From the NCBI RefSeq assembly GCF_036170895.1, contig NZ_CP108036.1, positions 2,418,001-2,482,000 of the forward strand: a stretch of 64,000 nt of DNA, in the 5' to 3' direction. The stretch comes from Streptomyces erythrochromogenes (GTDB lineage: Bacteria > Actinomycetota > Actinomycetes > Streptomycetales > Streptomycetaceae). Numbering within the stretch: the first letter of the stretch is position 1; each line of letters starts with the position of its first letter. Under the pieces are notes generated by a model. The model saw only the letters and a list, made by a program, of their open reading frames with translations, made no database searches and had not been told where the DNA came from. This document shows positions 10,809 through 18,751 of the stretch, one piece after another. Position numbers and translations under genes: made by a program.

Positions 10809-11138
10809 GAACAACCTCTCGGAACGATGGGAACGGCTTCCGACCCCGGGCCTGGTGGTGCTGGACCGGAGCCGACGACCACCGACCGGGGATGGGCCGG
10901 CGGCGCGGGCAGGGGCCGGGGAGCTGCACAGCACCCCCAAGGGCTGCTGTCTTCCCTCCGTCGGCCATCACCTCTTAAGTCATCGCGCGACCTCGCGGAG
11001 CGTTACGCCCAATCTTCGTGGCCCGAGTCACACCCCGTATGCGCGAATGCCGGTCATACGGTCGCACCCCTCGGTTCCGGAAGGGCCGCGGCGGCTCCGG
11101 AAGGGGCTCCGGAACAGGGACGGGGCCCGCACGCCGGT
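10809..11138. other. hrdB upstream region
   Basis: About 330 bases with no gene, between hrdB and the terminator of the upstream regulator. It must contain the hrdB promoters. I looked for a SigR-type GGAAT-N18-GTT site on the minus strand and did not find a convincing one; the stretch 10990-11040 is the least GC-rich and the most promoter-like part. Confidence 0.4.
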
Positions 11139-11166
11139 GTCGCCGGGCCCGGCCGGGCCCGGCGAC
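11139..11166 (-). terminator. 28-base perfect palindrome after the GntR gene
   Basis: GTCGCCGGGCCCGG and its exact complement without a gap, 29 bases past the stop of the FadR-type regulator and upstream of hrdB. It probably separates the two transcripts. Confidence 0.6.
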
Positions 11167-11194
11167 GTGTCGTACACCCCCACGCGCCCGCCCG

Positions 11195-12082
11195 TCAGTG
11201 CTCGCGCGGGGCGGGGACCACGCGCTCGACCTCCGGATGAACCGTCAGGAGCTGGCGCATCGCGCTCTCGGCGCCCACCGCGTCGCCCGCGGCGAGGGCC
11301 TCGACCATCCGTGCGTGGTGCGCGACGCAGGTCTCGCTCGGCCGGTCGCAGGAGGTCATCGGGCTGCCGGAGACCTGGAGGGCGGCGGAGACGATGCCGG
11401 AGAGGTGCTCCAGCATGCGGTTGCCGGCGACCTGGATGAGGAGCGCGTGGAACTCGTTGTCGGCGCGCGCGAAGGTGATCGAGTCACCCTGCCCGAGGGC
11501 GTGGCCCATGATCTCGACCATGTCGGCCAGGCGCTGCTGGATGTCCGGGCGGCCGTGGCCGGCGGCCAGGCGGGCGGCGAGCGGCTCGATCGTCCAGCGG
11601 AGCTCGCCGAGCTCACGGCGCTGGTCGTCGCGCTGGGGCCCGAAGGCGCGCCACTCGATGATGTCGGGGTCGAGCAGGTTCCAGTCGGCGACGGGGCGGA
11701 CCCGGGTGCCGACGTTTGGGCGGGCGCTGACGAGGCCCTTGGCCTCCAGGACCCGCAGCGATTCGCGGACGACCGTACGGGAGACCTCGAAGCGCTGGCC
11801 GATCTCCTCGGGGACCAGGGGGCGGTCCGCGCCGAGGTCGCCGGAGACGATCATCTGGCCGAGCTGCTGGACGAGTTGGCCGTGCAGTCCGCGCCCGCGG
11901 CTGCCTGCCGCGCGGCGGCCCACGCGGCTCAACTCCACGTCGGCGCCGTCCCAGTGGGGTGCTCCGACGCGGTCGGACACGGGGGCCTCCGCGTAGGGGT
12001 AGCGGTCGAGTTCGCCCGCGCCGGCGAGGCCGGAGTCGGCATGGCGGGCGGCGGTCATCATGGTGTGCGCAAGGGTACTCAC
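11195..12082 (-). CDS. FadR-subfamily GntR transcriptional regulator
   Basis: A 295-residue regulator from GTG 12082 with AAAGG just upstream. After an N-terminal tail of about 60 residues comes the winged helix: LHGQLVQQLGQMIVSGDL, then EEIGQRFEVSRTVVRESLRVLEAKGLV in overlapping helices, the GntR signature. The C-terminal FCD domain (about 140-280) is all-helical and includes the metal-site type segment RADNEFHALLIQVAGN. Such proteins bind small carboxylic effectors. The ligand and targets are not indicated by the neighbours, hrdB and an ABC exporter. Confidence 0.9.
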   Translation of the reverse strand: MSTLAHTMMTAARHADSGLAGAGELDRYPYAEAPVSDRVGAPHWDGADVELSRVGRRAAGSRGRGLHGQLVQQLGQMIVSGDLGADRPLVPEEIGQRFEVSRTVVRESLRVLEAKGLVSARPNVGTRVRPVADWNLLDPDIIEWRAFGPQRDDQRRELGELRWTIEPLAARLAAGHGRPDIQQRLADMVEIMGHALGQGDSITFARADNEFHALLIQVAGNRMLEHLSGIVSAALQVSGSPMTSCDRPSETCVAHHARMVEALAAGDAVGAESAMRQLLTVHPEVERVVPAPREH

Positions 12083-12169
12083 GAATCCTTTGTCGGTCGT
12101 GCCTCCACGACCCTTGAGGTCTTTGGTGAAAAGCACACGAAAGGGTGATCGGCGCCACCTGCGCAATTG

Positions 12170-12181
12170 ACGACTTATCGT
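12170..12181. promoter_or_regulatory. Small inverted repeat upstream of the GntR gene
   Basis: ACGA-CTTA-TCGT lies about 88 bases before the GntR start in an AT-richer patch. It could be an autoregulatory operator; the arms are only four bases, so this is weak. Confidence 0.2.
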
Positions 12182-12273
12182 AAAGAACCGGGCCTATTGG
12201 GTGGAGTTGCGGTCCGCTTGACGCGACATGGACTGCAACGGTCCCGTCCGTGACCGCTCCGGCACCGGAACGA

Positions 12274-14061
12274 TCACCAACGGACCCTGCTGCGCAGTCC
12301 GGTGAACCCATAGGCGCACAACAGGACCATCAGCGACAACACCAATGCGGTGGCGACGGGTTGGGTGATCACCCGCAGGGCCCCCACCAGCAGCCGGTCC
12401 GCCTCGGGCGGCCACTGCACCCAGGACAGGCCGCGCAGCCTGGGCCCCAGTCCGGTCACCGGGTACGCGGACGAGCCTTCCAGCGCCTTGCGCACCAGCG
12501 GAACCACTCCCACGGGTACGGCGAGCACCGCCGCGAGCCCCGCGGTGGCGGACCGGAAGACGCCGGAGGCCAGTACTCCGGCCCAGGCGCAGCCGATCAA
12601 GAGGCCTGCCCAACTAGCCGCCGGGGACAGCCATTCCACCGGGACGCGCAGGGGGCCGCTGTCGAAGACGAGTGCCAGGGCGGCGGCGTCGGCCGTCACC
12701 ACCAGGGCGCCCAGCACGAGGGCGAGGGTGGCGCAGACGCCGAGTTTCGCGGTGAGCAGTCCCAGACGGCGGGGCACGGTGCCCCGGTCGGCGGCGAGGG
12801 CGGGGTAGCGGTACTCCTCGCCGAAGGCCAGCGCGCCGAGCAGACCCGCACCCAGGGCTGCGGGCGGCAGCGGCAGCAGCTCGGGCCAGGCGGCGAGCAG
12901 CCGGCTCTGCGGGGTCTGGCCGGCCCGGGCGAGCACGAGGGCGGTGAGGACGGAGACCACGACGACGAGGGCGGCGGTCAGGACGGGGGTGGCGGTGCCG
13001 AAGACGCGGAGCAGCTCGTAGCGCAGGGGCCGCAGGGGTCCGCCCACGCGCCGCACGGCCGAGGCCGGCGGCTGGGAGCGGGCGCGCCGGGCAGGGCCGC
13101 CGGAGTCCTCGGAGGGCTCCTGCGCCGCGCCGGCGGCCACCGCGGTTGCGGCCCCGGCCCGGGCGTGCGGGACCGGCGCCGTCGAAGCGCCGGCATCGCC
13201 GGTCTCGTCGGCGAGCTGGTGGACCAGTACGCCGTGGCGGAACGCCGCCTCGCCGACCTCGGCGCAGTTGCTGCCGTACACCGACAGCCGGCTGCCGCTC
13301 TCCTCGACGATCTCCACCGCCCGCTGGGCCGCGCGGGCTTCCCGTCCCAGTACGTCGGCCAGCCGGGCGGCGTGCGGGGTGCGCACGGCGACCCGGGGCC
13401 TCAGCCTCGTCCGCGCGAACTCCGCGGCCTCCTGGTCGGCGACGAGGCGGCCCGCCTCGATGCTGACGACCCGGTCGGCGCTCCGGGCCGCCTCCTTGGC
13501 GTCGGCGGTGGTGAAGAGCACGGCTCCCCCGAGAGAGGCGTGGCCGCGCAGCAGCCCGTACAGCCAGCCGCGTTCGCGGGGGGAGAGCCCTGCGGCGGGC
13601 TCGTCGAGGAGCAGGGTGCAAGGATCGCCGAGCAGGGCCGAGGCAAGGGCGACCCTGCGCTCCATGCCGAGCGACAGCGAGCCGAGACGCTGATCCCGCA
13701 GGCCCGCGATGCCGACGACCTCGAGCATGGTGTCGGCCCGGGAGGCCGGCACCCCGGCGGCGGCGCAGAGCATCCGCAGCTGGTTGCGGACGGTTCGTGC
13801 CGGGTTGCCGGGGACGTCTCCCAGCACCACTCCGACCTCACGGCCGGGGTGCGGGATCCGGTGCAGCGGCCGGCCGCGGAAGTAGGTGACGCCGCGGCCC
13901 GGTTCGAGTTCGAGCATGAGCCGCAGGGCGGTCGTCTTGCCCGATCCCGGCTCGCCGAGCAGGGCGGTCACATGCCCCGGGCGGGCCTCGAGGGTGAGGT
14001 CGTCCACAAGTGGCGGGGCGCCGGAACGTGGTTTGCTGGTGAGTCCGATGGCCTGGAGCAT
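12274..14061 (-). CDS. ABC transporter with fused ATPase and membrane domains
   Basis: A 595-residue half-transporter from ATG 14061, preceded by GAGGGAAG. The ATPase is N-terminal: Walker A GEPGSGKTTALRL near 36-48, signature LSLGMERRVALAS about 130-142, Walker B LLLDEPAAGLS about 150, and a switch His is absent or replaced (FTTADAKE). A Pro/Ala linker (about 285-330) leads to six hydrophobic helices of the ABC-2 type. The usual arrangement has separate ATPase and permease genes, so this is a fusion. It is probably an exporter working as a homodimer; substrate unknown. It lies in the hrdB neighbourhood of Streptomyces. Confidence 0.85.
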   Translation of the reverse strand: MLQAIGLTSKPRSGAPPLVDDLTLEARPGHVTALLGEPGSGKTTALRLMLELEPGRGVTYFRGRPLHRIPHPGREVGVVLGDVPGNPARTVRNQLRMLCAAAGVPASRADTMLEVVGIAGLRDQRLGSLSLGMERRVALASALLGDPCTLLLDEPAAGLSPRERGWLYGLLRGHASLGGAVLFTTADAKEAARSADRVVSIEAGRLVADQEAAEFARTRLRPRVAVRTPHAARLADVLGREARAAQRAVEIVEESGSRLSVYGSNCAEVGEAAFRHGVLVHQLADETGDAGASTAPVPHARAGAATAVAAGAAQEPSEDSGGPARRARSQPPASAVRRVGGPLRPLRYELLRVFGTATPVLTAALVVVVSVLTALVLARAGQTPQSRLLAAWPELLPLPPAALGAGLLGALAFGEEYRYPALAADRGTVPRRLGLLTAKLGVCATLALVLGALVVTADAAALALVFDSGPLRVPVEWLSPAASWAGLLIGCAWAGVLASGVFRSATAGLAAVLAVPVGVVPLVRKALEGSSAYPVTGLGPRLRGLSWVQWPPEADRLLVGALRVITQPVATALVLSLMVLLCAYGFTGLRSRVRW

Positions 14062-14207
14062 CGCTTCCCTCGCGGGGTGTGAGACCGCTTTGCGGCAGCG
14101 TGGGTACCGCAAGCAAGATAACGCGATATGTCCGATTTTCGGCGCAACCGGTCCGATGGAATGCCGATCGTTCCGTCAAGCTCACCCCCGTCCGGGAGCC
14201 CGGTTCG

Positions 14208-14234
14208 GCCGCCGGCGGGTGCAGGACCGGCGGC
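14208..14234 (-). terminator. Hairpin after the Nudix regulator gene
   Basis: Perfect 8-base stem GCCGCCGG / CCGGCGGC with an 11-base loop, 16 bases past the minus-strand stop at 14250. Confidence 0.55.
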
Positions 14235-14249
14235 GCGTGTGCCGCGGCG

Positions 14250-14996
14250 TCAGACCTCCGGGCGCAGCATCGGCGGGTTGAGCAGGGTCGCCCCGCCCGC
14301 CCGGAACAGCTGGGCCGGGCGCCCGCCCTGACGGGTCGTCGTTCCGCCGGCCGGCACCAGGAACCCGGGGGTGCCGGTGACCTTGCGGTGGAAGTTGCGC
14401 GGGTCCAGCGCCACTCCCCACACGGCCTCGTACACCCGTCGCAGCTCGCCGACGGTGAACTCGGGCGGGCAGAAGGCGGTGGCCAGCGAGGAGTACTCAA
14501 TCTTCGAGCGGGCCCGCTCCACACCGTCGGCAAGGATCTGCGCGTGGTCGAAGGCGAGCCCAGCGGAGCTCTCGTCGCCGACGGCCAGCACCTCGTCGAC
14601 AGGGGCCCAGCGCGCGCTGTTGGCGTCGCCGCCGGCCCGGGGTGCGGGGAGGTCCGGCGCCAGCACCAGATGCGCCACGCTGACGACCCGCATCCGCGGA
14701 TCACGCTTCGGGTCGCCGTACGTGGCCAGCTGTTCGAGGTGCGCCCCGTTGCCCGCGCCCGGCAAGGCGGGGTCGTGCGCGCCCAGGCCGGTTTCCTCGG
14801 CGAGCTCTCTGGCGGCGGCGGCCGCAAGGTCCTCGTCCCCGCGGACGAATCCGCCGGGCAGCGCCCAGCGCCCCTGGAACGGCTGCTCACCCCGCCGGAC
14901 GACCAGCGCGCAGAGCGCGTGGCGCCGCACGGTGAGCACGACCAGGTCGACGGTGACTGCGAAGGGCGGATAGGCCGACGGGTCGTAGGGCGACAT
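14250..14996 (-). CDS. NrtR-like regulator: Nudix domain plus winged helix
   Basis: A 248-residue protein. The N-terminal half is a Nudix domain with the box from GGFVRGDEDL to AARELAEETG (G-x5-E-x7-RE-x2-EE-x-G with the first Glu kept in GDED). The C-terminal part (about 150-230) resembles the winged helix of NrtR, a repressor of NAD biosynthesis genes that responds to ADP-ribose, with AFCPPEFTVGELRRVYEAVWG as the recognisable segment. ATG 14996 lies only six bases after a good -10, so the mRNA is probably leaderless. An inverted repeat within the promoter suggests autoregulation. The true effector and regulon are unknown; no NAD gene is adjacent. Confidence 0.8.
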   Translation of the reverse strand: MSPYDPSAYPPFAVTVDLVVLTVRRHALCALVVRRGEQPFQGRWALPGGFVRGDEDLAAAAARELAEETGLGAHDPALPGAGNGAHLEQLATYGDPKRDPRMRVVSVAHLVLAPDLPAPRAGGDANSARWAPVDEVLAVGDESSAGLAFDHAQILADGVERARSKIEYSSLATAFCPPEFTVGELRRVYEAVWGVALDPRNFHRKVTGTPGFLVPAGGTTTRQGGRPAQLFRAGGATLLNPPMLRPEV

Positions 14997-15002
14997 GCCG
15001 CG

Positions 15003-15031
15003 ATCATAGTCGTCTGCCTGACGATAAACAG
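15003..15031 (-). promoter_or_regulatory. Promoter with internal operator for the Nudix regulator
   Basis: On the minus strand: -35 CTGTTT (15026-15031), spacer of 17, -10 TATGAT (15003-15008), and ATG six bases later. The inverted repeat TCGTC-TGCCT-GACGA (15010-15024) lies entirely inside the spacer, ideal for repression by the gene product. Site assignment is inference. Confidence 0.55.
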
Positions 15032-15164
15032 CGCTTTGGTGACCTTGAAGACAACGGCCTGCAGGCCGACGGGTGCGCCGGGCGGGCGCGGCCCGCGATG
15101 TGCGCCGCCTGCGCGCCGGAGTCGGCACATCACGGCTCGTACGAGGCGCGGGCCGCCGGCCGGC

Positions 15165-17153
15165 TCAGCCTCCCAGTTGGAGCGCATCCGCGGCCTCCTC
15201 CACCATGCCGAGGCCGAGCCGGCTGACCCGGACGGCGAAGGGCTCGCCCGCCACCCGCAGGCCCGCGAGCCGGATCGCGCCGAGGGGAGCGCCGGGAAGG
15301 GGAACGAGGGCGACGGTGCCGGCGGGGGCGTCGGGGCGGATTCCGGCGAGGGCGGTCAGTACGTGGACCCCCGCGGCCGCGGCCACGGCGGCGGGGCGGC
15401 AGGCCGCCGGGTGCGGGATGGGGGCGCTGCCCGCGGTCCGCTGCTCGGCGGCGAACATCTCCGGCAGCCGGTACCCGAAGGCCTCCGCCGCGTCCAGGAG
15501 GCCCCTGAGCAGGCCGGCCGCCTCCTTCTCGAACCCCGCAGCGGCCAGGCCGGACACGGCCACCGCGCTCTCGTGCGCCCGTACCGCGCCCGAGCGGTGG
15601 CCGAACGGGTTGTGTCCCGGTTCCTTGAGGGCCATGCTCCGCAACCCCCATCCGCAGTCCATGGCGGGGGCTCCGAGCAGCCGGGCCAGCTGCTCGGTGC
15701 GGATCCGGTCGAGGAGCCCGGGGGCGAGCCGGCCGCCGCCGAGCAGCCCGGTATCGAGCAGGTGGGCGGCGGCGCCGGTCAGCCGTGGCAGTGGCCGCCC
15801 GTCGGGATGCAGGGCCGAGGCCGGCCGGCCGCCGTCCGGGCCGTCGATCCAGAACCCCTCCCGGAACCGCTGCCGCAGCGCGGTCGCCCGCTCCCGCCAC
15901 TCCTCCGCTCCGGGTCGTCCGCATCCGGCGAGGAGGTCCGCGCCGAGCACGGCGGCCCGGTGCGCGTGGGCCTGGGTCTCGCAGCGCCGCGGACCTGGCT
16001 CGGGATCCGCCAGGAAGCCGTCCTTGCCGAGGGCGCCGCGCAGCCAGTCGAGGCACCGTTCGGCGGCTGGGAGCAGTCGGGCGACGTCCTCCTCCGGCAT
16101 GCCCCAGAGCCGGGCTTCGGCGAGCACGGCGGGGAAGGCGAGGGTCGCCTCGGTGCCGGTGCACGCGGGCGGCAGCTGCGGGCCCGCTCCGCGCAGGGGC
16201 CCCGGGATCTTCCCGGCCTCGGCCCCGGACCCCTCGGTCTGTGTCCGGGCGAGGATGCGCAGCGTGGCGGCGGCGAGCCCGGTCCCCAGCGGCAGCGCCA
16301 TACGGGCGGCCCAGAGCGACTCCGCCGGCGCGAGGCCCAGCCGCCAGGGCGCCCCGGCCGCCGCGAAGGCGTCGCCCGGCTCCTCGGGGTCTCGCGAGAG
16401 CAGCGCGCCCAGATCCTCGACGCTGGTTCGGAACCACGCCTCGGCCCTCGGATCGTCCCCCTCGGCCCGGGCGTCGGCCAGCGGGTTCGCCACCTGGCCG
16501 GCGGGTGCCCGCACCACGCGGTCGTGCGTGGTCCGCAGCTCGATGGTGCGGGATTCGCCGGGGCCCAGTTCGAGCTGCCAGCGCAGCAGACCGGCCGAGG
16601 CCACGGCGTCGTCGGGCGCGGGCTCCGCCGCGGTGACGGCTTGCGCGCCGCCGGTGCTCCAGCGCAGGCCGGCCGCGTGCACCCCGGCGGGCAGCTCCGG
16701 GCCGGCCCGGCCGGCGGCCACTTCGGCCAGTTCCGCCAGGTCGGTGCCGAGCAGTACCTCCACGGGAAGCCGCACCGGCCGGCCCGTGAAGCTGCGCAGG
16801 GTGATCCGTTCGGTGCCGTCGGCGTGGCGGACGCGTTCCACCCCGATGTCCGGATCGGGTCCGGGCTCGGCGCCGGTGCGCACGGTGGCGGTGAAGGCGG
16901 CCCGGTCGGCACCGAGGCTGCGTCCCTGGACGGCGACCGGGTCACGGCCCCCGACGCGCAGCACGCACCTGGAGAGCAGCCTGCGCCCGGAGCGGTAGAT
17001 CCCGTCGATCCCCCGCCCGGTCAGCTGGCCGTGTTCCGGCGAGATGACCAGGCAGGGCGCGGCGACGCAGATGACGGCGCCGTGCACGGGCGGCAGCTCG
17101 GGCCTGCGGGCTGCGGGCACGCCGGTCGGGCGGGGAGGTGCGGGGTGAGACAT
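15165..17153 (-). CDS. Glycogen debranching enzyme-like protein
   Basis: A 662-residue protein. The N-terminal ~200 residues match the GDE_N_bis type domain (PF14742): GIYRSGRRLLSRCVLRVGG and a beta-rich stretch. The C-terminal part is an alpha/alpha-barrel glycosidase-like domain with LPLGTGLAAATLRILA, the repeated Trp/Asp helices and DCGWGLRSMALKEPGHNPFG. It should act on alpha-linked glucans (amylo-1,6-glucosidase family), in the cytoplasm since no signal peptide is seen. ATG 17153 was chosen; the frame is open far beyond but loses coding character. The ribosome site AAGG is weak. The substrate has not been shown for this subfamily as far as I know. Confidence 0.8.
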   Translation of the reverse strand: MSHPAPPRPTGVPAARRPELPPVHGAVICVAAPCLVISPEHGQLTGRGIDGIYRSGRRLLSRCVLRVGGRDPVAVQGRSLGADRAAFTATVRTGAEPGPDPDIGVERVRHADGTERITLRSFTGRPVRLPVEVLLGTDLAELAEVAAGRAGPELPAGVHAAGLRWSTGGAQAVTAAEPAPDDAVASAGLLRWQLELGPGESRTIELRTTHDRVVRAPAGQVANPLADARAEGDDPRAEAWFRTSVEDLGALLSRDPEEPGDAFAAAGAPWRLGLAPAESLWAARMALPLGTGLAAATLRILARTQTEGSGAEAGKIPGPLRGAGPQLPPACTGTEATLAFPAVLAEARLWGMPEEDVARLLPAAERCLDWLRGALGKDGFLADPEPGPRRCETQAHAHRAAVLGADLLAGCGRPGAEEWRERATALRQRFREGFWIDGPDGGRPASALHPDGRPLPRLTGAAAHLLDTGLLGGGRLAPGLLDRIRTEQLARLLGAPAMDCGWGLRSMALKEPGHNPFGHRSGAVRAHESAVAVSGLAAAGFEKEAAGLLRGLLDAAEAFGYRLPEMFAAEQRTAGSAPIPHPAACRPAAVAAAAGVHVLTALAGIRPDAPAGTVALVPLPGAPLGAIRLAGLRVAGEPFAVRVSRLGLGMVEEAADALQLGG

Positions 17154-17362
17154 GTGTCGCCTTGTCTGCGCTCCGGTGGGTTCAGCTGGGCGGCGGCGCG
17201 GCCGGGGCGGCACCTCCCCCCAGCTGAACGCCCCCGCCCCCGCCCGGGTCACGGGCCGCGGCTCCGGCCGGGCGCGGCGGGGAGGGAGCCCGCTGCGCCA
17301 GGCCGGGGTCAAGGCGCCGCGGAGCAGCCGCACGGGACGGCCGTACGACGGCCGGCGCGCGC
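17154..17362. other. GC-rich intergenic gap
   Basis: About 210 bases of C- and G-tracts between the debranching gene and the DUF4192 gene, both on the minus strand. I see no gene and no clean hairpin. Confidence 0.4.
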
Positions 17363-18628
17363 TCACTGCCCGCTCCCCGCGGTGCGGCGGGATCCGCGGC
17401 GCGGCGCCGTGCGGCCCCGGCGGCCCGGCGGCCGGGTGGCGGCGGAGGGCCGGCTGCGCCGGGGTTCCCTGCGGCGCCGCTCCTCCCTGAGGCACTGCCG
17501 CAGCCCCTCGGGGTCGATTCCCTCGTTGCAGGCGTGGTGGAGCAGCTGGGCGAAGCGGTATTCGGCGTCGGCCCGCAGGGCCAGGCCGAGGGCGATCCGG
17601 GCCGTCGGCTCGTCCCCGGTGGACCAGGAGACCCAGCCGGCCAGGGTGAGGGGGGCCGCGGCGTGCTCGCCGTAGGCACCGACGCAGCGGCGGGCCAGTG
17701 CCCGCCACAGGCGGAGGGCGGGGGCCGCCTCCTCGCCCTCCATCCACTCGGCCGCGACGTCCCGGACTTCGCGGTCCTGGAGGCCGAGGATCAGCGATGC
17801 GGCCTCGTCGTGGCCGAGCAGCGCGTCGTCCCAGTCGTCGCCCTGGACGCCGCTCTCGACGGGTGGCGCCAGGGTCATGCGCCGCATCAGGGCCTGCGCC
17901 AGCGTGATGGTCTCGGTGCCGACCTCTTCCCGGGTGGCACCGTGGAGGATCCTCGGCATCAGGGCGGCGGCCGCCCGGTCCAGGGCCCGCTCCGCCTCCT
18001 CTGCCACGGCCCCGCGCAGCGGCGCCAGCCTGCCCTCGATCTCTTCGAGGGAGCCCCGGATCTGGAGCCCGGCGAAGGTCGCGGCCGCGGCCATCACCGA
18101 GGTGCCGACCGGGGCCAGCGGGCTGCCCTCGGCCGGGCAGCACCGCTCGTCGGGGCAGACGTAGGACCAGAAGCGGCCCGCCGACAGGCACAGGGCCTCC
18201 AGCACCGGCACGTCCAGCGCGCCGCAGGCCAGCCGGATCCGCTGGGCGAACGGCCGCAGCCGGGTCATCACGCCGCGGCCGCTCTCTTCTCCGCGCGGCT
18301 CCTGGCAGAGGTAGACGACGATGCCGTCGGGCTTGACTCCGCGTCGTTCGCTGCCCCGGATGAGGCAGTCCGCGACCTGTCGGGCGGTGTCCTCCCATTC
18401 GGCGGGAGCGGTGGGGATGCCGACGCGGAGCCGGCCGCCGAAACGCCCGCCCTCGCCGTGAACGGCGACCATGACGAGGGAGTCGGACGGGTGGAAGCCG
18501 AGCATGTAGGGCAGCGCGTCGGCCAGTTCGGCCGGGCTGCGCAGGGTGATCTGAGGTTCGTCGGTGGTTCCGGCCGGGCTGATGAAGGGCCGGTCGGACG
18601 GGCGACGGGATTCGCTGTTGTTCGTCAT
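17363..18628 (-). CDS. DUF4192 domain protein
   Basis: A 421-residue protein of the actinobacterial DUF4192 family, recognised by ITLRSPAELADALPYMLGFH and PSDSLVMVAVHG at residues about 27-58. The family has no established function. The protein ends in a basic, low-complexity tail rich in Arg and Pro (last 50 residues). It has no membrane segment or signal peptide. It is divergent from the RecQ-like helicase with a 123-base shared promoter region. ATG 18628 is the only good start; the ribosome site is weak. Confidence 0.82.
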   Translation of the reverse strand: MTNNSESRRPSDRPFISPAGTTDEPQITLRSPAELADALPYMLGFHPSDSLVMVAVHGEGGRFGGRLRVGIPTAPAEWEDTARQVADCLIRGSERRGVKPDGIVVYLCQEPRGEESGRGVMTRLRPFAQRIRLACGALDVPVLEALCLSAGRFWSYVCPDERCCPAEGSPLAPVGTSVMAAAATFAGLQIRGSLEEIEGRLAPLRGAVAEEAERALDRAAAALMPRILHGATREEVGTETITLAQALMRRMTLAPPVESGVQGDDWDDALLGHDEAASLILGLQDREVRDVAAEWMEGEEAAPALRLWRALARRCVGAYGEHAAAPLTLAGWVSWSTGDEPTARIALGLALRADAEYRFAQLLHHACNEGIDPEGLRQCLREERRRREPRRSRPSAATRPPGRRGRTAPRRGSRRTAGSGQ

Positions 18629-18667
18629 GCCACGAAGGTCCCGTGCATGATCCGATCCCGAAAGCCC

Positions 18668-18676
18668 TGTGGATAA
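18668..18676 (-). promoter_or_regulatory. DnaA-box-like nonamer in the DUF4192/helicase promoter region
   Basis: TTATCCACA on the minus strand, identical to the strong E. coli DnaA box; Streptomyces DnaA prefers TTGTCCACA. Only one copy is present, so an origin is excluded, but transcriptional control by DnaA is possible. A palindrome GTTGATGCTTCAAC follows at 18679-18692. Confidence 0.3.
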
Positions 18677-18751
18677 GTGTTGATGCTTCAACTTCCACAC
18701 TGTGTCGGGCAGCATTGGCGCGATGTCGGATGCATCGGGTTGCATGGGGGC

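Noticed and set aside
10809..11194. SigR-type hrdB promoter
   Set aside because: No GGAAT-N18/19-GTT on the minus strand could be found by eye; not reported as a feature.
18668..18676. Replication origin
   Set aside because: A single DnaA box, no cluster, no dnaA/dnaN neighbours.
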